DNA of 64,000 bases from Acinetobacter sp. XS-4 (GTDB lineage: Bacteria; Pseudomonadota; Gammaproteobacteria; Pseudomonadales; Moraxellaceae), in assembly GCF_023920705.1 (NCBI RefSeq), contig NZ_CP094657.1:186001-250000 (forward strand), written 5' to 3'. Shown piece after piece: positions 1 to 10,469 of this stretch. The translations under genes were made by a program, and so were the position numbers. The notes under the pieces are model-generated. The model saw nothing but the letters and a program-made list of their open reading frames with translations. It was not told the origin of the DNA and did no database searches. The stretch's first letter is position 1. Each line of letters starts with the position of its first letter.

Positions 1-21
1 ATGGTGGCTTTATTTGAATAA
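1..21 (+). other. possible 3' tail of an upstream gene, otherwise empty left edge
   Basis: The first 21 bases read as six codons and a stop in frame 1, so they could be the end of a plus-strand gene that starts outside the window. That is only one of several readings and the product cannot be recognised. Bases 22-203 show no gene or strong signal. Confidence 0.2.
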
Positions 22-203
22 TAATTTTAAAAAACATGCACTTATTAAATTGTAACTAAGTATACAAGTGTTCACTTACAAAAAAGATGGGCTTTGCCAT
101 AGAAAAAGGGCTGTTGGAAAGTTTAGCCAATTATTTAATAAACAAAAGTAGACTTTTTGAGCAGTTCTGCCTATTGGCTTAAATTAAAGCTATAACTTTT
201 GCC

Positions 204-242
204 AAAAATCTCTCCCAAACTGATTAAAAAGCTTGGGAGAGA
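204..242 (-). terminator. rho-independent terminator of the sensor kinase gene
   Basis: TCTCTCCCAA at 209-218 pairs perfectly with TTGGGAGAGA at 233-242. Read on the minus strand the hairpin is followed by a run of T (AAAAA at 204-208 on the plus strand). It lies just after the stop of the leftward kinase gene. Confidence 0.8.
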
Positions 243-248
243 AAATGT

Positions 249-3200
249 TTAATCTGCCGCGCTGGCAATTTTAAGTCCCGATAACCAAGCTCTTAGAGAG
301 GCCGGTTTAAGCGGTTTTTTGAGTAAAACAATATTCAGTTCTTTCAATTGCTGAGGTAACTCTGGATGAGAATCCGCTGTAATTAAAGCAACTGGAACAT
401 CATGCTGCCGATTTTGCAAAATAAAATCGACACCGAGTTGGTTATTGTTTAAATGCTGATCGATAAGCCAGACTTGAATATTCTCTTTTTGAATAATCTC
501 AAGAGCCTGTTCTGGTTCAGTGGCTTTAAACACTTGATAGCCCCATCGACCTAGTAAACTACTCATTCCCTCTAAAATAGTTTCATCGTTATCTAAACAC
601 AAAATCCGATAGGCTTTAGTTTTCAACGGCACCGCCTGCACGGTTGGGGTAATCAATTTTGGCGCTTCTACGACTGGAACTTCAATCATAAAACATGAGC
701 CTTTATCGAGTTGCGAGTAGACATGAACAGGGTAATTCAACAAGCTTGTCATACGCTGCACAATAGCGAGGCCTAAGCCTAGACCTTGCTCACCCCAAGG
801 TGATAAATGCCCACAACGTTCAAATTCTTGAAACAGTTTAATGCGCTGTTCTTCTGCAATTCCGGGGCCTGTATCCCAAACACCAATACGAATATGGTCA
901 GGTTTTTGAGCCGAGCGTAATACACCCACAATCACTCGGCCTTTGGCTGTATAGCGCAAAGCATTACTTACAAAGTTTTGAATAATACGTCGAATCCACT
1001 GTGGATCTGTGTCAATCCAGAATGATACATCGTGAACTTTGAGTGAAATATTTCGCTGAGCAGCAATCGATTTAAACTGTAGTTCAAGATCACTGAGTAA
1101 ATCATGCAAAGGATAAGGCTGTCTTTTTGGCTGAATGCTACCGCCTTCTAAACGGGCAATATCGAGTAGGGCAGAGAGCATACTTTCTGCGCCATACAGC
1201 GCACGGTCAAGCTGTTGCAAAGTTTGACGGTCTTCTTCAGTCGCAATGCTTTGTTCAAGAACCGTGCTAAAGAGACGAGCAGCATGCATAGGCTGTAATA
1301 AGTCGTGACTTGCCGCAGCAATAAATCGGCTTTTCGACATATTGGCCATATCAGCTTGTTCACGTGCGAGCTGTTGTTCGGTTAAAGCACCGGCAAGTTG
1401 TTGAGTTCGGTCTTTTACACGGGCTTCAAGTATTGCCTCATTTGTACGGAAAGGAGTAATGTCGGCAAATGTTGTCACAAAGCCCCCACCTGAAATAGGA
1501 TTACCGCGCATTTGAATAACGCGTCCGTCTTTACGGATTCGTTCAAATTCATGTGCGCTTCCGACTTTCATCCAGTGTAAGCGTTTACGAACATGTTCTT
1601 CGACTGAACCGGGACCGCATTCGCCGCGTTCAGCGTTATAACGAATCAGATCGGCAATTGGACAACCCACATAGACTAAATCTTTTGGATAACCAAACAG
1701 TTTTAAATATTGGTTATTCCATGCCACCAAACACATATTTTTATCAACCACACTTACCCCTTGGGTCATGTGGTCAATCATGGTCATGAGCAGGTTTTGG
1801 TTGAAACGTTGCCATTGTGAGGCTTGGTCTAAAATATTCGCGACTTGTCCTAATGCCAGACCATTGTTAATCATTGCTGTAGTGAGCAAAGTACGTGCAG
1901 ATGCAGCTCCGATAATGCCCGCGAGATATTGTTCGGTGAACCGCCACCACATGCCGTTGGCGATGCTGTTCGGGTTAAGTGTGAGATGATTTTGCTCACA
2001 AAAGTTTTCAAATGCTTGTGTTGTGGGTTGCTCACCCGTAATTCTTTTAGCAAGGGCGAATAGGTCGCCTACTTTTAAACGTGCGGCATCGTGCGGTAAA
2101 TAGGTTAAATCGGTAGATGTATGCGGCGATGGCAAGGGTTTGGTTTCATAATAGAAGAAGCTTTCTGCTTGAATTTGCTCAGCCACGCTTGGTCGATAAA
2201 TTTTTGAAATCCAGATATATAAAACAATATTTAAACCAAGCGACCAGATTACCCCGTGTGTAAGTGGTGCAAATGATTCAAAACCAAAAAGTGACTCTGG
2301 TCGTAAGGCGTTAATTCCAAAAGGGCCAAAAAGCAAAATACTTTGAGCTGTTTCCTGATAGCTTTCGGGTAAGCTACGCAAAATTGTTGGAAACAGTAAA
2401 GTATAACTCCACATCAAAAATCCGATAATGAGGCCAGCATAGACACCTTGGCGGCTTCCACCACGCCAGTACAAACCACCAATAAGTGCAGGAGCAAATT
2501 GAGCAACGGCACTAAACGCCAATAAACCAAATACTGAAAGCTGGTTAATATCATTAAAGAAATGGAAGAATAAAAAGCCAAGTAGCATCACTGCAACAAT
2601 ACTAATGCGGCGACTGAATTTAAGAACCTTAGGTAAATGTTTATCGTGACGTGACAGCAACTTAAAACGCCAGAGTGCGGGCATAATCAAGTCGTTACTG
2701 AGCATGATAGACAAGGCAACAGATGAAACCAGTAACATACCTGTTGATGCAGAGAACCCACCTAGAAAGGCCAGTAAAGCTAACCATTCTTGGTTATAAC
2801 TCAGGGGCAATGAGAGTACTGCAACATCAGGTACAGTTAAGAACTTCGGTGCAGCATGTAATGCCCAGCTTGCGATCGGAATAATGGCTAAAATCGTTAA
2901 GATCAGATAAACCGCAAACCATTTGCGTGCACCGCGAATATGCTTTTCGTCACGCAGCTCGACCACTGCTACATGAAACTGGCGCGGCAGGCAGATAATT
3001 GCCAAACCTGCCAATAAGGTCTGAATCCAGAAAGTTTCAGGCACTCCAAATAGTTGAACCTCCTGAAAGGTTTGGTTCACATCTGATGTGACTTGTACAA
3101 GGTTCGCTGGTGTTTCAAAAATAAAAAATAAAGCGACGCAAATGAGAGCAAATAATTTTACAAAAGATTCAAATGCGACAGCTAACATGAGGCCGCCATG

Positions 3201-3746
3201 TTGCTCGGTATTGGCAATTTGCCTTGTACCAAAAATCATGGCCAAAATAGCCAGTACACTGGTTAAAAGCAAAACACTATTGGTGGTTGTATGGATATGA
3301 GCATTTTGTTCCATAATGACAGAAGTACTTAAAGCAATCGCACGTAACTGTAAGGCCAGATAGGGAATAATCGCGATTACAGCTAAAATGGTAACCAGTG
3401 ATGCCAATACCCCACTTTTCCCATAACGTGCCGCAACAAAGTCGGCAATTGACGAGATAGCGTGGTGCTGGCGTACCCGCCCTAAACGTCGCCAAATGTC
3501 ATAGCCAAACCAAACAAATAAAAGAGGGCCTAAGTAAATAGGCAAGAAAATGACGCCTTCTCGAACAGCTGCTCCAGTCGCGCCATAGAATGTCCATGAT
3601 GAACAGTAAACACCTAGCGTTAAGCTGAACAAGAACATGCGGCCACGTGTACTCAGACGGCTGGCATGCTTTTCACCAAAAAAAGCACAAACAAATAAGA
3701 GTGCTATATAAAGGGTGAGTACCCCAATAATCAGCCAGCTGTTCAT
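249..3746 (-). CDS. hybrid sensor histidine kinase with N-terminal sodium/solute symporter domain (CrbS/MxtR/CbrA-like)
   Basis: A membrane sensor kinase that probably senses or responds to a carbon source such as acetate. About the first 500 residues are a sodium/solute symporter-like multi-pass domain. They are followed by a PAS domain (about 655-775), a HisKA dimerisation box with the phospho-histidine at H814 (ASHDLLQP), an HATPase domain with N-box (NFVSNALRY), DTGPGI and GLGLGL motifs, and a C-terminal receiver domain with the acceptor aspartate near D1096 (WLIDQH). The chosen start is the ATG at 3746; a GTG three codons upstream is also possible. It is divergent from the yjcH-actP acetate uptake genes, and CrbS-type kinases control acetate use in Vibrio and Pseudomonas, so acetate control is a reasonable inference. 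A partner response regulator is not seen in the window. Confidence 0.85.
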   Translation of the reverse strand: MNSWLIIGVLTLYIALLFVCAFFGEKHASRLSTRGRMFLFSLTLGVYCSSWTFYGATGAAVREGVIFLPIYLGPLLFVWFGYDIWRRLGRVRQHHAISSIADFVAARYGKSGVLASLVTILAVIAIIPYLALQLRAIALSTSVIMEQNAHIHTTTNSVLLLTSVLAILAMIFGTRQIANTEQHGGLMLAVAFESFVKLFALICVALFFIFETPANLVQVTSDVNQTFQEVQLFGVPETFWIQTLLAGLAIICLPRQFHVAVVELRDEKHIRGARKWFAVYLILTILAIIPIASWALHAAPKFLTVPDVAVLSLPLSYNQEWLALLAFLGGFSASTGMLLVSSVALSIMLSNDLIMPALWRFKLLSRHDKHLPKVLKFSRRISIVAVMLLGFLFFHFFNDINQLSVFGLLAFSAVAQFAPALIGGLYWRGGSRQGVYAGLIIGFLMWSYTLLFPTILRSLPESYQETAQSILLFGPFGINALRPESLFGFESFAPLTHGVIWSLGLNIVLYIWISKIYRPSVAEQIQAESFFYYETKPLPSPHTSTDLTYLPHDAARLKVGDLFALAKRITGEQPTTQAFENFCEQNHLTLNPNSIANGMWWRFTEQYLAGIIGAASARTLLTTAMINNGLALGQVANILDQASQWQRFNQNLLMTMIDHMTQGVSVVDKNMCLVAWNNQYLKLFGYPKDLVYVGCPIADLIRYNAERGECGPGSVEEHVRKRLHWMKVGSAHEFERIRKDGRVIQMRGNPISGGGFVTTFADITPFRTNEAILEARVKDRTQQLAGALTEQQLAREQADMANMSKSRFIAAASHDLLQPMHAARLFSTVLEQSIATEEDRQTLQQLDRALYGAESMLSALLDIARLEGGSIQPKRQPYPLHDLLSDLELQFKSIAAQRNISLKVHDVSFWIDTDPQWIRRIIQNFVSNALRYTAKGRVIVGVLRSAQKPDHIRIGVWDTGPGIAEEQRIKLFQEFERCGHLSPWGEQGLGLGLAIVQRMTSLLNYPVHVYSQLDKGSCFMIEVPVVEAPKLITPTVQAVPLKTKAYRILCLDNDETILEGMSSLLGRWGYQVFKATEPEQALEIIQKENIQVWLIDQHLNNNQLGVDFILQNRQHDVPVALITADSHPELPQQLKELNIVLLKKPLKPASLRAWLSGLKIASAAD

Positions 3747-3927
3747 ATGACTCACATGATTAAAACCTTGTGCCTATCATACCCCAAGCAGAAACAAAGC
3801 TATAAATTGATTAAATTTTAACGACCAAAGTCTAAGTTACGAATTACACGTAATTTTGCTAACTTTAATCCTGAGAAACTACTATTAAAAAGTGGCCAAG
3901 GCTGGGCACAGGGCAAGGAGTTTGGTT

Positions 3928-4260
3928 ATGGATCAGAACCAAGTAGAACAGATTCTACGCAATCCAAAGTTTCAAAAGATGGTCAAGAAAAAAAGTACAT
4001 TAAGTTGGACGCTCACAATCATCATGTTAATTCTTTATGTGGGTTTTATGCTGCTTGTTGGCTACAACAAAGAATTTTTGATGAGTTCATTTAGTGGTGG
4101 TGTAACGACATGGGGAATCCCACTAGGTTTAGGAATTATCGTTTTATCTTTCCTATTGTGTGGTGTGTATTCTTTTATCGCGAATAGTACCCTTGACCAG
4201 TTGAGTGAAGAAGCGTTGAAGGAAGTTGAAGCCATCACGCATGAGAAAGGACTACACTAA
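3928..4260 (+). CDS. yjcH: DUF485 family inner membrane protein (YjcH-like)
   Basis: Short membrane protein of the YjcH/DUF485 family, which is found directly upstream of ActP acetate permeases. It has a charged N-terminus ([11 protein letters not shown]) and two hydrophobic segments. The ATG at 3928 is chosen over the GTG at 3892 because AAGGAG lies at the right distance before it and the protein then begins like its family. The stop is one base before the ActP start, so the two are surely cotranscribed. Its molecular role is not established; it probably assists the permease. Confidence 0.85.
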   Translation: MDQNQVEQILRNPKFQKMVKKKSTLSWTLTIIMLILYVGFMLLVGYNKEFLMSSFSGGVTTWGIPLGLGIIVLSFLLCGVYSFIANSTLDQLSEEALKEVEAITHEKGLH

Positions 4261-4261
4261 T

Positions 4262-5977
4262 ATGAAATGGAATTCATTAAAAGCGAAAGCTTTATTAGCA
4301 GCAGCATCGCTATATTCAACAGTGGCTATGGCGAGTCCAGATCTGGGTGAAGCTGAACAACAGGCAACCAACTGGCATGCCATTATTATGTTTGTCATTT
4401 TTGTTGGTTTCACTTTGTTCATTACGAAGTGGGCTGCGAAGCAAACTCAATCAACACAAGATTTCTATACAGCAGGTGGGGGCATCAGCGGTTTCCAGAA
4501 TGGTCTGGCAATTGCGGGTGACTATATGTCTGCTGCATCTTTCCTTGGTATTTCTGCACTTGTGTTTAGTTCGGGCTTTGATGGCTTACTTTACTCGCTT
4601 GGGTTCATGGTAGGTTGGCCAATCGTTTTATTCTTGGTTGCAGAACGTTTGCGTAACCTTGGTAAATACAACCTTTCAGATGTAGTTTCATTCCGTCTTG
4701 AAGAGAAACCGGTACGTACTTTAGCTGCAATCAGTTCACTTGTTGTGGTGGCATTCTATTTGATTGCTCAAATGGTAGGTGCGGGTCAGCTCATTAAATT
4801 ACTCTTTGGTTTGAACTACAACATTGCGGTCGTCATCGTTGGTCTATTGATGATGGCATACGTAATTTTTGGTGGCATGTTGGCAACGACATGGGTACAA
4901 ATTATCAAAGCAGTGATGTTGCTCAGTGGTGCAACCTTCATGGCATTCATGGTGATGAAAGCAGTTGGTTTCAGCTTCAGCAACATGTTTAGCCAATCAA
5001 TTGAAGTTTTTAGTAAAGTACACGACATCAGTTTGGCCGATGCTTCAAAAATTATGGGGCCGGGTAAACTTGCGGCAAATCCAATTGATGCCTTGTCTCT
5101 AGGTTTGGCACTCATGTTTGGTACAGCAGGTCTTCCACACATCCTGATGCGTTTCTTCACTGTAAAAGATGCAAAAGAAGCACGTAAATCGGTTGTGGTT
5201 GCAACAGGTTTTATTGGTTACTTCTACCTTTTAACTTTCATTATTGGTTTCGGTGCGATCCTTTTCGTATCAAACAACCCGCAATTCCTTGATGTTGCAA
5301 AAATGGCAGTAACAGGCAAACTTGAGCTTGTTGGTGGTAACAATATGGCAGCCGTGCATTTAAGTGACGCTTTAGGCGGTGACTTATTCATGGGCTTCAT
5401 TTCAGCAGTAGCGTTCGCAACGATTCTTGCGGTTGTTGCTGGTTTAACACTTTCAGGCGCATCTGCAATCTCTCATGACTTATACGCTAACGTATTCAAG
5501 AAAGGTCAAACGACGCCTGCTTCTGAACTTCGTATGTCAAAAATTGCGACACTGGGCTTAGCAATCTTCGCAATGGTTTTGGGTATCTTGTTTGAGAAGC
5601 AAAACGTAGCATTCATGGTTGGTTTGGCGTTCTCTGTAGCTTGTTGTGCAAACTTCCCGATTCTTGTTCTTTCAATGTTCTGGAAAGGCTTAACAACTCG
5701 TGGAGCGGTTATTGGTGGTGTTGTTGGTCTTGTAACAGCAGTAGTACTCATTGTTCTTTCTAAAGCAGTTTGGGTAGATACTTTAAAAATCTCTGATACA
5801 CCAATCAATCCGTTCAATGGTCCAGCGTTATTTGCTATGCCATTGTCATTCCTTTGCTGTTGGTTCTTCTCGGTGACTGACAACTCTGCACGTGCTAAAA
5901 AAGAGCGTGCTGCTTTCGATGCTCAATATGTTCGTTCAATGACAGGTATTGGTGCATCTGGGGCATCGGATCACTAA
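4262..5977 (+). CDS. actP: cation/acetate symporter ActP
   Basis: Sodium/solute symporter family permease for acetate and other short monocarboxylates. It has an N-terminal signal-like segment ending in AMAS, then about 13 membrane segments, including the family stretch with [19 protein letters not shown] and the [20 protein letters not shown] region typical of ActP. The ATG at 4262 has GAAAGGA ten bases upstream, inside the end of the DUF485 gene, which suggests translational coupling. The length of 571 residues fits the family. A terminator follows at 6002. Confidence 0.93.
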   Translation: MKWNSLKAKALLAAASLYSTVAMASPDLGEAEQQATNWHAIIMFVIFVGFTLFITKWAAKQTQSTQDFYTAGGGISGFQNGLAIAGDYMSAASFLGISALVFSSGFDGLLYSLGFMVGWPIVLFLVAERLRNLGKYNLSDVVSFRLEEKPVRTLAAISSLVVVAFYLIAQMVGAGQLIKLLFGLNYNIAVVIVGLLMMAYVIFGGMLATTWVQIIKAVMLLSGATFMAFMVMKAVGFSFSNMFSQSIEVFSKVHDISLADASKIMGPGKLAANPIDALSLGLALMFGTAGLPHILMRFFTVKDAKEARKSVVVATGFIGYFYLLTFIIGFGAILFVSNNPQFLDVAKMAVTGKLELVGGNNMAAVHLSDALGGDLFMGFISAVAFATILAVVAGLTLSGASAISHDLYANVFKKGQTTPASELRMSKIATLGLAIFAMVLGILFEKQNVAFMVGLAFSVACCANFPILVLSMFWKGLTTRGAVIGGVVGLVTAVVLIVLSKAVWVDTLKISDTPINPFNGPALFAMPLSFLCCWFFSVTDNSARAKKERAAFDAQYVRSMTGIGASGASDH

Positions 5978-6001
5978 GATTAATATTGCTAGCTCATTCT
6001 T

Positions 6002-6028
6002 TAAAAAGCCCTACGGGGCTTTTTTTAT
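6002..6028 (+). terminator. rho-independent terminator after actP
   Basis: AAAAAGCCC, a three-base loop TAC, then GGGCTTTTTTT: a short GC stem with a T run just downstream of the actP stop. Confidence 0.85.
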
Positions 6029-6149
6029 ACTTATTTTATTTCCAATCTAGAGTTTAGATAATTAATAAAGAACAACTTGTTTGCCTGATTTTGTGTACAG
6101 TATTATTTGTTAAATCTCAAAAAAGCATAATGAAACAAGGAAAATAATA

Positions 6150-6842
6150 ATGCGATCTATTATTGAATTTTGGACAAGTTTTCGTTTACTGCCTTCTGCA
6201 TGGCTGTTATTCGTTCAGTTTATTTTGTTGATTTTAGCCATGCTGACATTTGATAGTTTGCCTTACCGGACTTTAACGTGGTCATTAGGTGTCCTTGCTT
6301 TATTATTGATTGCCAAAGTTATTCGCCAGACACCCATGTTTACTTTTTTAGGCTTAACATTTGTGAGCGGTGCAATTCTGTCATCAGTACTGATTGTGTT
6401 GGGATATAGCAATTTATATATTCAGCTATTTGCTCATAGCTGTGAAGCGTTGGCCTATTTTTCGGCAGCTTATGGTTTATTTCGCTATATGTTCGCTGAT
6501 CGGTATTTAACAAGAGATGAACTATTTGCGGCAGCAGCGGTCTTTACACTGATTGCATGGGGTTTTGCATTTTTATATAACATTTGCCAGCTCGTTTTCC
6601 CTTATAGCTTTCAAAATCCAAATAACCCTCACGCCTTACAAACTTGGCTGGATTTGCTCTTTCTCAGCTTTAGCTTGCAGTCGGCTACAGGTTTATCCGA
6701 CCTCATGCCAATCACTCCACCAGCGCGTGTTTTAGCCATGCTCCAAATGTTTTGTGGAGTCATGTATTTAGCTTTAATCGTCACCCGTCTAATTGCTTTA
6801 CAATATATTACCCACCTCCCTAAAAAAAATTCAGATAAATAG
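6150..6842 (+). CDS. ion channel-like membrane protein with atypical pore loop
   Basis: A 230-residue integral membrane protein with about six hydrophobic segments. Near the C-terminus a short hydrophobic helix is followed by SATGLSDLMP (residues 178-187) and a last membrane helix. This is the layout of two-helix potassium channel pores, where the filter is normally TVGYGD. The GYGD core is replaced by GLSD, so selectivity and even channel activity are uncertain. The start follows AAGGAAAA. It stands alone between the actP and betT genes. The function is not known to me; the channel call is inference from topology and the filter-like motif. Confidence 0.6.
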   Translation: MRSIIEFWTSFRLLPSAWLLFVQFILLILAMLTFDSLPYRTLTWSLGVLALLLIAKVIRQTPMFTFLGLTFVSGAILSSVLIVLGYSNLYIQLFAHSCEALAYFSAAYGLFRYMFADRYLTRDELFAAAAVFTLIAWGFAFLYNICQLVFPYSFQNPNNPHALQTWLDLLFLSFSLQSATGLSDLMPITPPARVLAMLQMFCGVMYLALIVTRLIALQYITHLPKKNSDK

Positions 6843-6860
6843 TGGAGGAGGTGTTTTAAT
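6813..6860 (+). terminator. possible terminator overlapping the end of the channel-like gene
   Basis: CACCTCC at 6813-6819 pairs with GGAGGTG at 6847-6853, followed by TTTTAATTT. The loop is long and contains the stop codon, so efficiency is uncertain. Confidence 0.4.
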
Positions 6861-7009
6861 TTATTTACACCTTTGTAACTGCAATATTCTTTAAGTTTAT
6901 TTAGAGTGTTATCGGCTTTCTCTATTGAAAGCCCTAGCTTTGTTCATTCTATGAATATCTTATTGGCATTCAAGCCTGTCACTCGTCATTAAAATAACAT
7001 GGAGGATTT

Positions 7010-8977
7010 ATGCCTTCCAAACAGTCCGGTTGGTTCGCAAACGTTAATCCTAACGTATTTTTGGGTACGGTCATTATTATTGCTTTGTTTTTAGCAGTGG
7101 TTGTGATTGCCCCGAGTTCTTTTGAGCTTCTAACACAGCAATTAAAACAGTGGATCACTGATTCATTTAGTTGGTTCTATGTTTTATCTGTTGCTTTCTT
7201 TCTCATCTTATTGATTTACATTGCTTGCTCCTCGATTGGACGTATTAAATTAGGACCAGATCATAGTCAGCCTGATTATAACAATGGGTCTTGGTTCGCC
7301 ATGCTGTTTACCGCAGGGATGGGGATTGGACTGATGTTCTTCGGCGTTGCTGAACCTGTCATGCATTATGTTAATCCACCAAGTGGTGAGGCTCAAACCA
7401 TTGATGCAGCACAGCAAGCATTGAGAGTTACCTTTTTCCACTGGGGGCTACATGCGTGGGCGATCTACGCTGTCGTTGGGCTAGCTCTGGCTTACTTTGC
7501 CTATCGGCACAATTTACCTTTAAAGACTCGGTCTGCACTTTATCCTCTTATTGGGAAGAGAATTTATGGAGTGTGGGGCGATGGTATCGATATATTCGCG
7601 ACCATTGGTACGGTATTTGGTGTCGCGACATCGCTTGGCTTTGGGGTAACCCAGATCAATTCTGGTTTGCATTATTTATTTGGTGTAGAGCAAAGTACTC
7701 ATGTACAGGTTTTACTCATTATTTTTGTGAGTATGTTAGCTTCATTATCTGTATTTTTAGGCCTTGATAAGGGTGTAAAACGTTTATCAGAGCTAAACTT
7801 AGTCTTAGCTTTAATATTATTGGTATTTGTTTTTATTGCTGGTCCAAGTATTTATTTACTTCAAACAACGATTCAAAACACGGGGCAATATATTTCTAAC
7901 CTGTTCACTATGACATTCAACTTATATGCCTATCAGCCAAATGGCTGGATCGGTGGTTGGACAATTTTGTACTGGGCTTGGTGGATTTCTTGGTCGCCAT
8001 TTGTGGGAATGTTTATTGCAAGGGTTTCACGTGGTCGTACCATTCGAGAATTTATTGTTGGGGTTTTACTTATCCCAACAGGCTTTACCATTATCTGGAT
8101 GGGTTTTTTAGGAAATGCCGCATTATTTAGCATTATTCATGAACACCAAACAACATTAATTCAGGCTGTTCAGCAAGATTCGTCAGTTGCATTATTTGAA
8201 TTCTTAGGCCACTTACCGTGGTCTGGAGTGATGAATGTCTTGGCAACTATTTTGGTAGTTTTATTTTTTGTGACATCCGCTGACTCAGGGGCATTAGTCA
8301 CTGACTATTTAACTGCTAAATCTGAAAACTCACCAACTTGGCAGCGTCTGTTCTGGACGGTACTCATGGCTGTACTCGCAATTATTTTATTGCTAGTCGG
8401 TGGCTTGGCTGCACTTCAAGCTTCCATCATTATGAGTGCGTTACCTTTTACCGTCGTCATGCTCTTAATGAGTTGGGGATTAATAAAGGCCTTGCATCTT
8501 GATGTCACCAAAATGACAGCTATTCAAGAAGCACGCATTACACCACGTGCCATTCATAATCCACGAAGCTGGCAACAGCGTTTAGGATTAATCATGCACT
8601 ATCCTCATAATGAAGAAGAAGTGCGTGAATATATTGAGAAACAAGTAGCTCGTGCGTTTGAAAATATTCAACATGAATTTAGACGTCGTCATCTAGAAGT
8701 TTCAATAAGCCAACTTGAAGATGGTATGCAGCTTCGGGTAGACCATCACAATGAAATTAATTTTATTTATAAAGTTGTTCCACGTGAAACAGTACCGCCA
8801 AGTTTTTTAATCGGGCGTACAGAAGCAGAAGATGGGCAATATTTCCAAGCTGAAGTTTTCTTAAGAGAGGGTGGTCAGAATTATGATGTAATGGATTGGA
8901 CGCAAGAAGATTTAATTCAAGACATTATTGATCAATATGAACGTCATCTGTATTTCTTAAATATTGTGAGAAGCTAA
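7010..8977 (+). CDS. betT: BCCT family betaine/carnitine/choline transporter, BetT-like
   Basis: Secondary transporter for quaternary ammonium osmolytes, probably choline. Twelve membrane segments carry BCCT hallmarks: GMGIGLMFFGVAEPVMHY in the unwound helix region and WISWSPFVGMFIARVSRGRT. At 655 residues it has a hydrophilic C-terminal tail of about 150 residues, the feature that in BetT proteins links transport to osmotic stress; tailless BCCT carriers are shorter. GGAGG lies seven bases before the ATG. There are no bet oxidation genes next to it, so the substrate is inferred from family only. Confidence 0.88.
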   Translation: MPSKQSGWFANVNPNVFLGTVIIIALFLAVVVIAPSSFELLTQQLKQWITDSFSWFYVLSVAFFLILLIYIACSSIGRIKLGPDHSQPDYNNGSWFAMLFTAGMGIGLMFFGVAEPVMHYVNPPSGEAQTIDAAQQALRVTFFHWGLHAWAIYAVVGLALAYFAYRHNLPLKTRSALYPLIGKRIYGVWGDGIDIFATIGTVFGVATSLGFGVTQINSGLHYLFGVEQSTHVQVLLIIFVSMLASLSVFLGLDKGVKRLSELNLVLALILLVFVFIAGPSIYLLQTTIQNTGQYISNLFTMTFNLYAYQPNGWIGGWTILYWAWWISWSPFVGMFIARVSRGRTIREFIVGVLLIPTGFTIIWMGFLGNAALFSIIHEHQTTLIQAVQQDSSVALFEFLGHLPWSGVMNVLATILVVLFFVTSADSGALVTDYLTAKSENSPTWQRLFWTVLMAVLAIILLLVGGLAALQASIIMSALPFTVVMLLMSWGLIKALHLDVTKMTAIQEARITPRAIHNPRSWQQRLGLIMHYPHNEEEVREYIEKQVARAFENIQHEFRRRHLEVSISQLEDGMQLRVDHHNEINFIYKVVPRETVPPSFLIGRTEAEDGQYFQAEVFLREGGQNYDVMDWTQEDLIQDIIDQYERHLYFLNIVRS

Positions 8978-8990
8978 TATTTAGGTGTAA

Positions 8991-9018
8991 AAAAAAGGAC
9001 TCAATTGAGTCCTTTTTT
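8991..9018. terminator. bidirectional terminator between betT and the porin gene
   Basis: A perfect 28 bp palindrome with AAAAAAGGACTCAA and its mirror, A run on one side and T run on the other, between convergent genes. Confidence 0.88.
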
Positions 9019-9038
9019 AATTCGATTTCTAAATTAAA

Positions 9039-9944
9039 TTAGAAACGGAATTTAGTATTTAAACCGATAGTTTGAGTATCGTAGCTAGTAGACGCATTTT
9101 TAACGTCAGCTTTCATGTACGATGCACCAACTGCTAAAGCTGGAGTAATGAAGTAGTTTACGTTACCACCCCAAGCTTGACGGAATTCACCAAGGTCATT
9201 ACCTTTGATGTCAGCTACGCCATCGTTACCAATGAAAGATGCGCCAACACTTAACTTAGGAGTTAAGTAAAGGTCAGTTTTTAAACCGTATTGGTTTTCT
9301 TCACCAAAAGCACCAGCAGCTTCAAAACCAATTGCCATGTTAGTTCCATCGATTGGACCTACATATTTAGCACGTGCAGTAATAGCATCTTGGTCGTTTT
9401 GGATCGCAGCAGTTTGGTTTACAGCAGAGTAGATACCGTTGCTGATAATGCCAAAGTTGTCTAAAGCGAATTGGTTAGCAACACTTGTATAACCAACAGT
9501 CATCAAGAAGTTAGGTAACAACATAGCACCAACTTCTAATGCATAACGGTCGCCGTTGTCATCTTTAGAGAAGTTGTTTTTACCATCAACATCAGTGTGG
9601 TTGTAAGTTGCGCTAGCATATACAGGAAGGTAAGGAGTAGGAACATAAGCCTCACCTTTAACACCGTAAGTACCAACGTGGTAGTTTACGTTGCCTTGGT
9701 CATACTGTTGGTAGCTGTAACCTACAGATACGTTAGAAGCTTGGTTCAAGAAAGCTGCTTCAGCTAAAGGACCTTTAGTGGTATCAACATTTTTTAAATA
9801 GTATGTACCAGCAACGTCACCCGTGAAGTTTTTATCGTTTGCAGTTGTGTCAACATATTCAGATTGACCTTGAACTTCAAATTGATAAGCATGAGCACCG
9901 GTCATGGCTAATAATACAGCAGTGGCTAAACCAAGTTTTTTCAT
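9039..9944 (-). CDS. omp33-36: outer membrane porin of the Omp33-36 (Omp34) family
   Basis: Beta-barrel outer membrane protein. The signal peptide MKKLGLATAVLLAMTGAHA is followed by YQFEVQGQSEYVDTT and a chain of alternating amphipathic strands. It ends in a C-terminal phenylalanine (KFRF), the usual outer membrane insertion signal. The sequence matches my memory of A. baumannii Omp33-36, a water channel and virulence factor, with differences in the middle loops, so this is either a variant allele or a close species. The ATG at 9944 is used because GGAA lies seven bases upstream and the signal peptide then begins correctly; a longer in-frame start adds only seven residues. Confidence 0.9.
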   Translation of the reverse strand: MKKLGLATAVLLAMTGAHAYQFEVQGQSEYVDTTANDKNFTGDVAGTYYLKNVDTTKGPLAEAAFLNQASNVSVGYSYQQYDQGNVNYHVGTYGVKGEAYVPTPYLPVYASATYNHTDVDGKNNFSKDDNGDRYALEVGAMLLPNFLMTVGYTSVANQFALDNFGIISNGIYSAVNQTAAIQNDQDAITARAKYVGPIDGTNMAIGFEAAGAFGEENQYGLKTDLYLTPKLSVGASFIGNDGVADIKGNDLGEFRQAWGGNVNYFITPALAVGASYMKADVKNASTSYDTQTIGLNTKFRF

Positions 9945-10469
9945 AATCATTTCCAGCAATAACAAGAGATAAAGCTGGGGTCATTGTATTGTAACAATTT
10001 ATGAAGTCAATAATGAAAAAAAGGAATGTTAAAGATATTTGACACTTATGTTAAAATTGGTGAAAAACTAATCAAATGAAAAGTAAATTGTCAACCTGAT
10101 AAAAAAATGAACATTTACAAGAGACTAATAATTATATTTCCTAGCGAATTTAGTAGTAAATGTTAAAAAGTTATTACAATCATGATTGGAAAAAAAGATT
10201 GTTTTAATCGGTTTTAACGTTGAATAAATTGTAGACTTGCATACATGTTGAGTAAAAAATCATCAATTTATTATCGAATTTATAATATTTTGAGGAATAG
10301 TTAACAATATTTAGATTAGTTTAACTAAAAAATTTAACTATTTTTAATTATTATATAAGTGGATAAAATAAAAGAAATCTCTATTTTAAGTTGAAAAATC
10401 GATTAAATTTTGAATTCTGATTAATTTAATCGACTTTACAAAAGTAGAGATAAGTCACATAATTCAATT

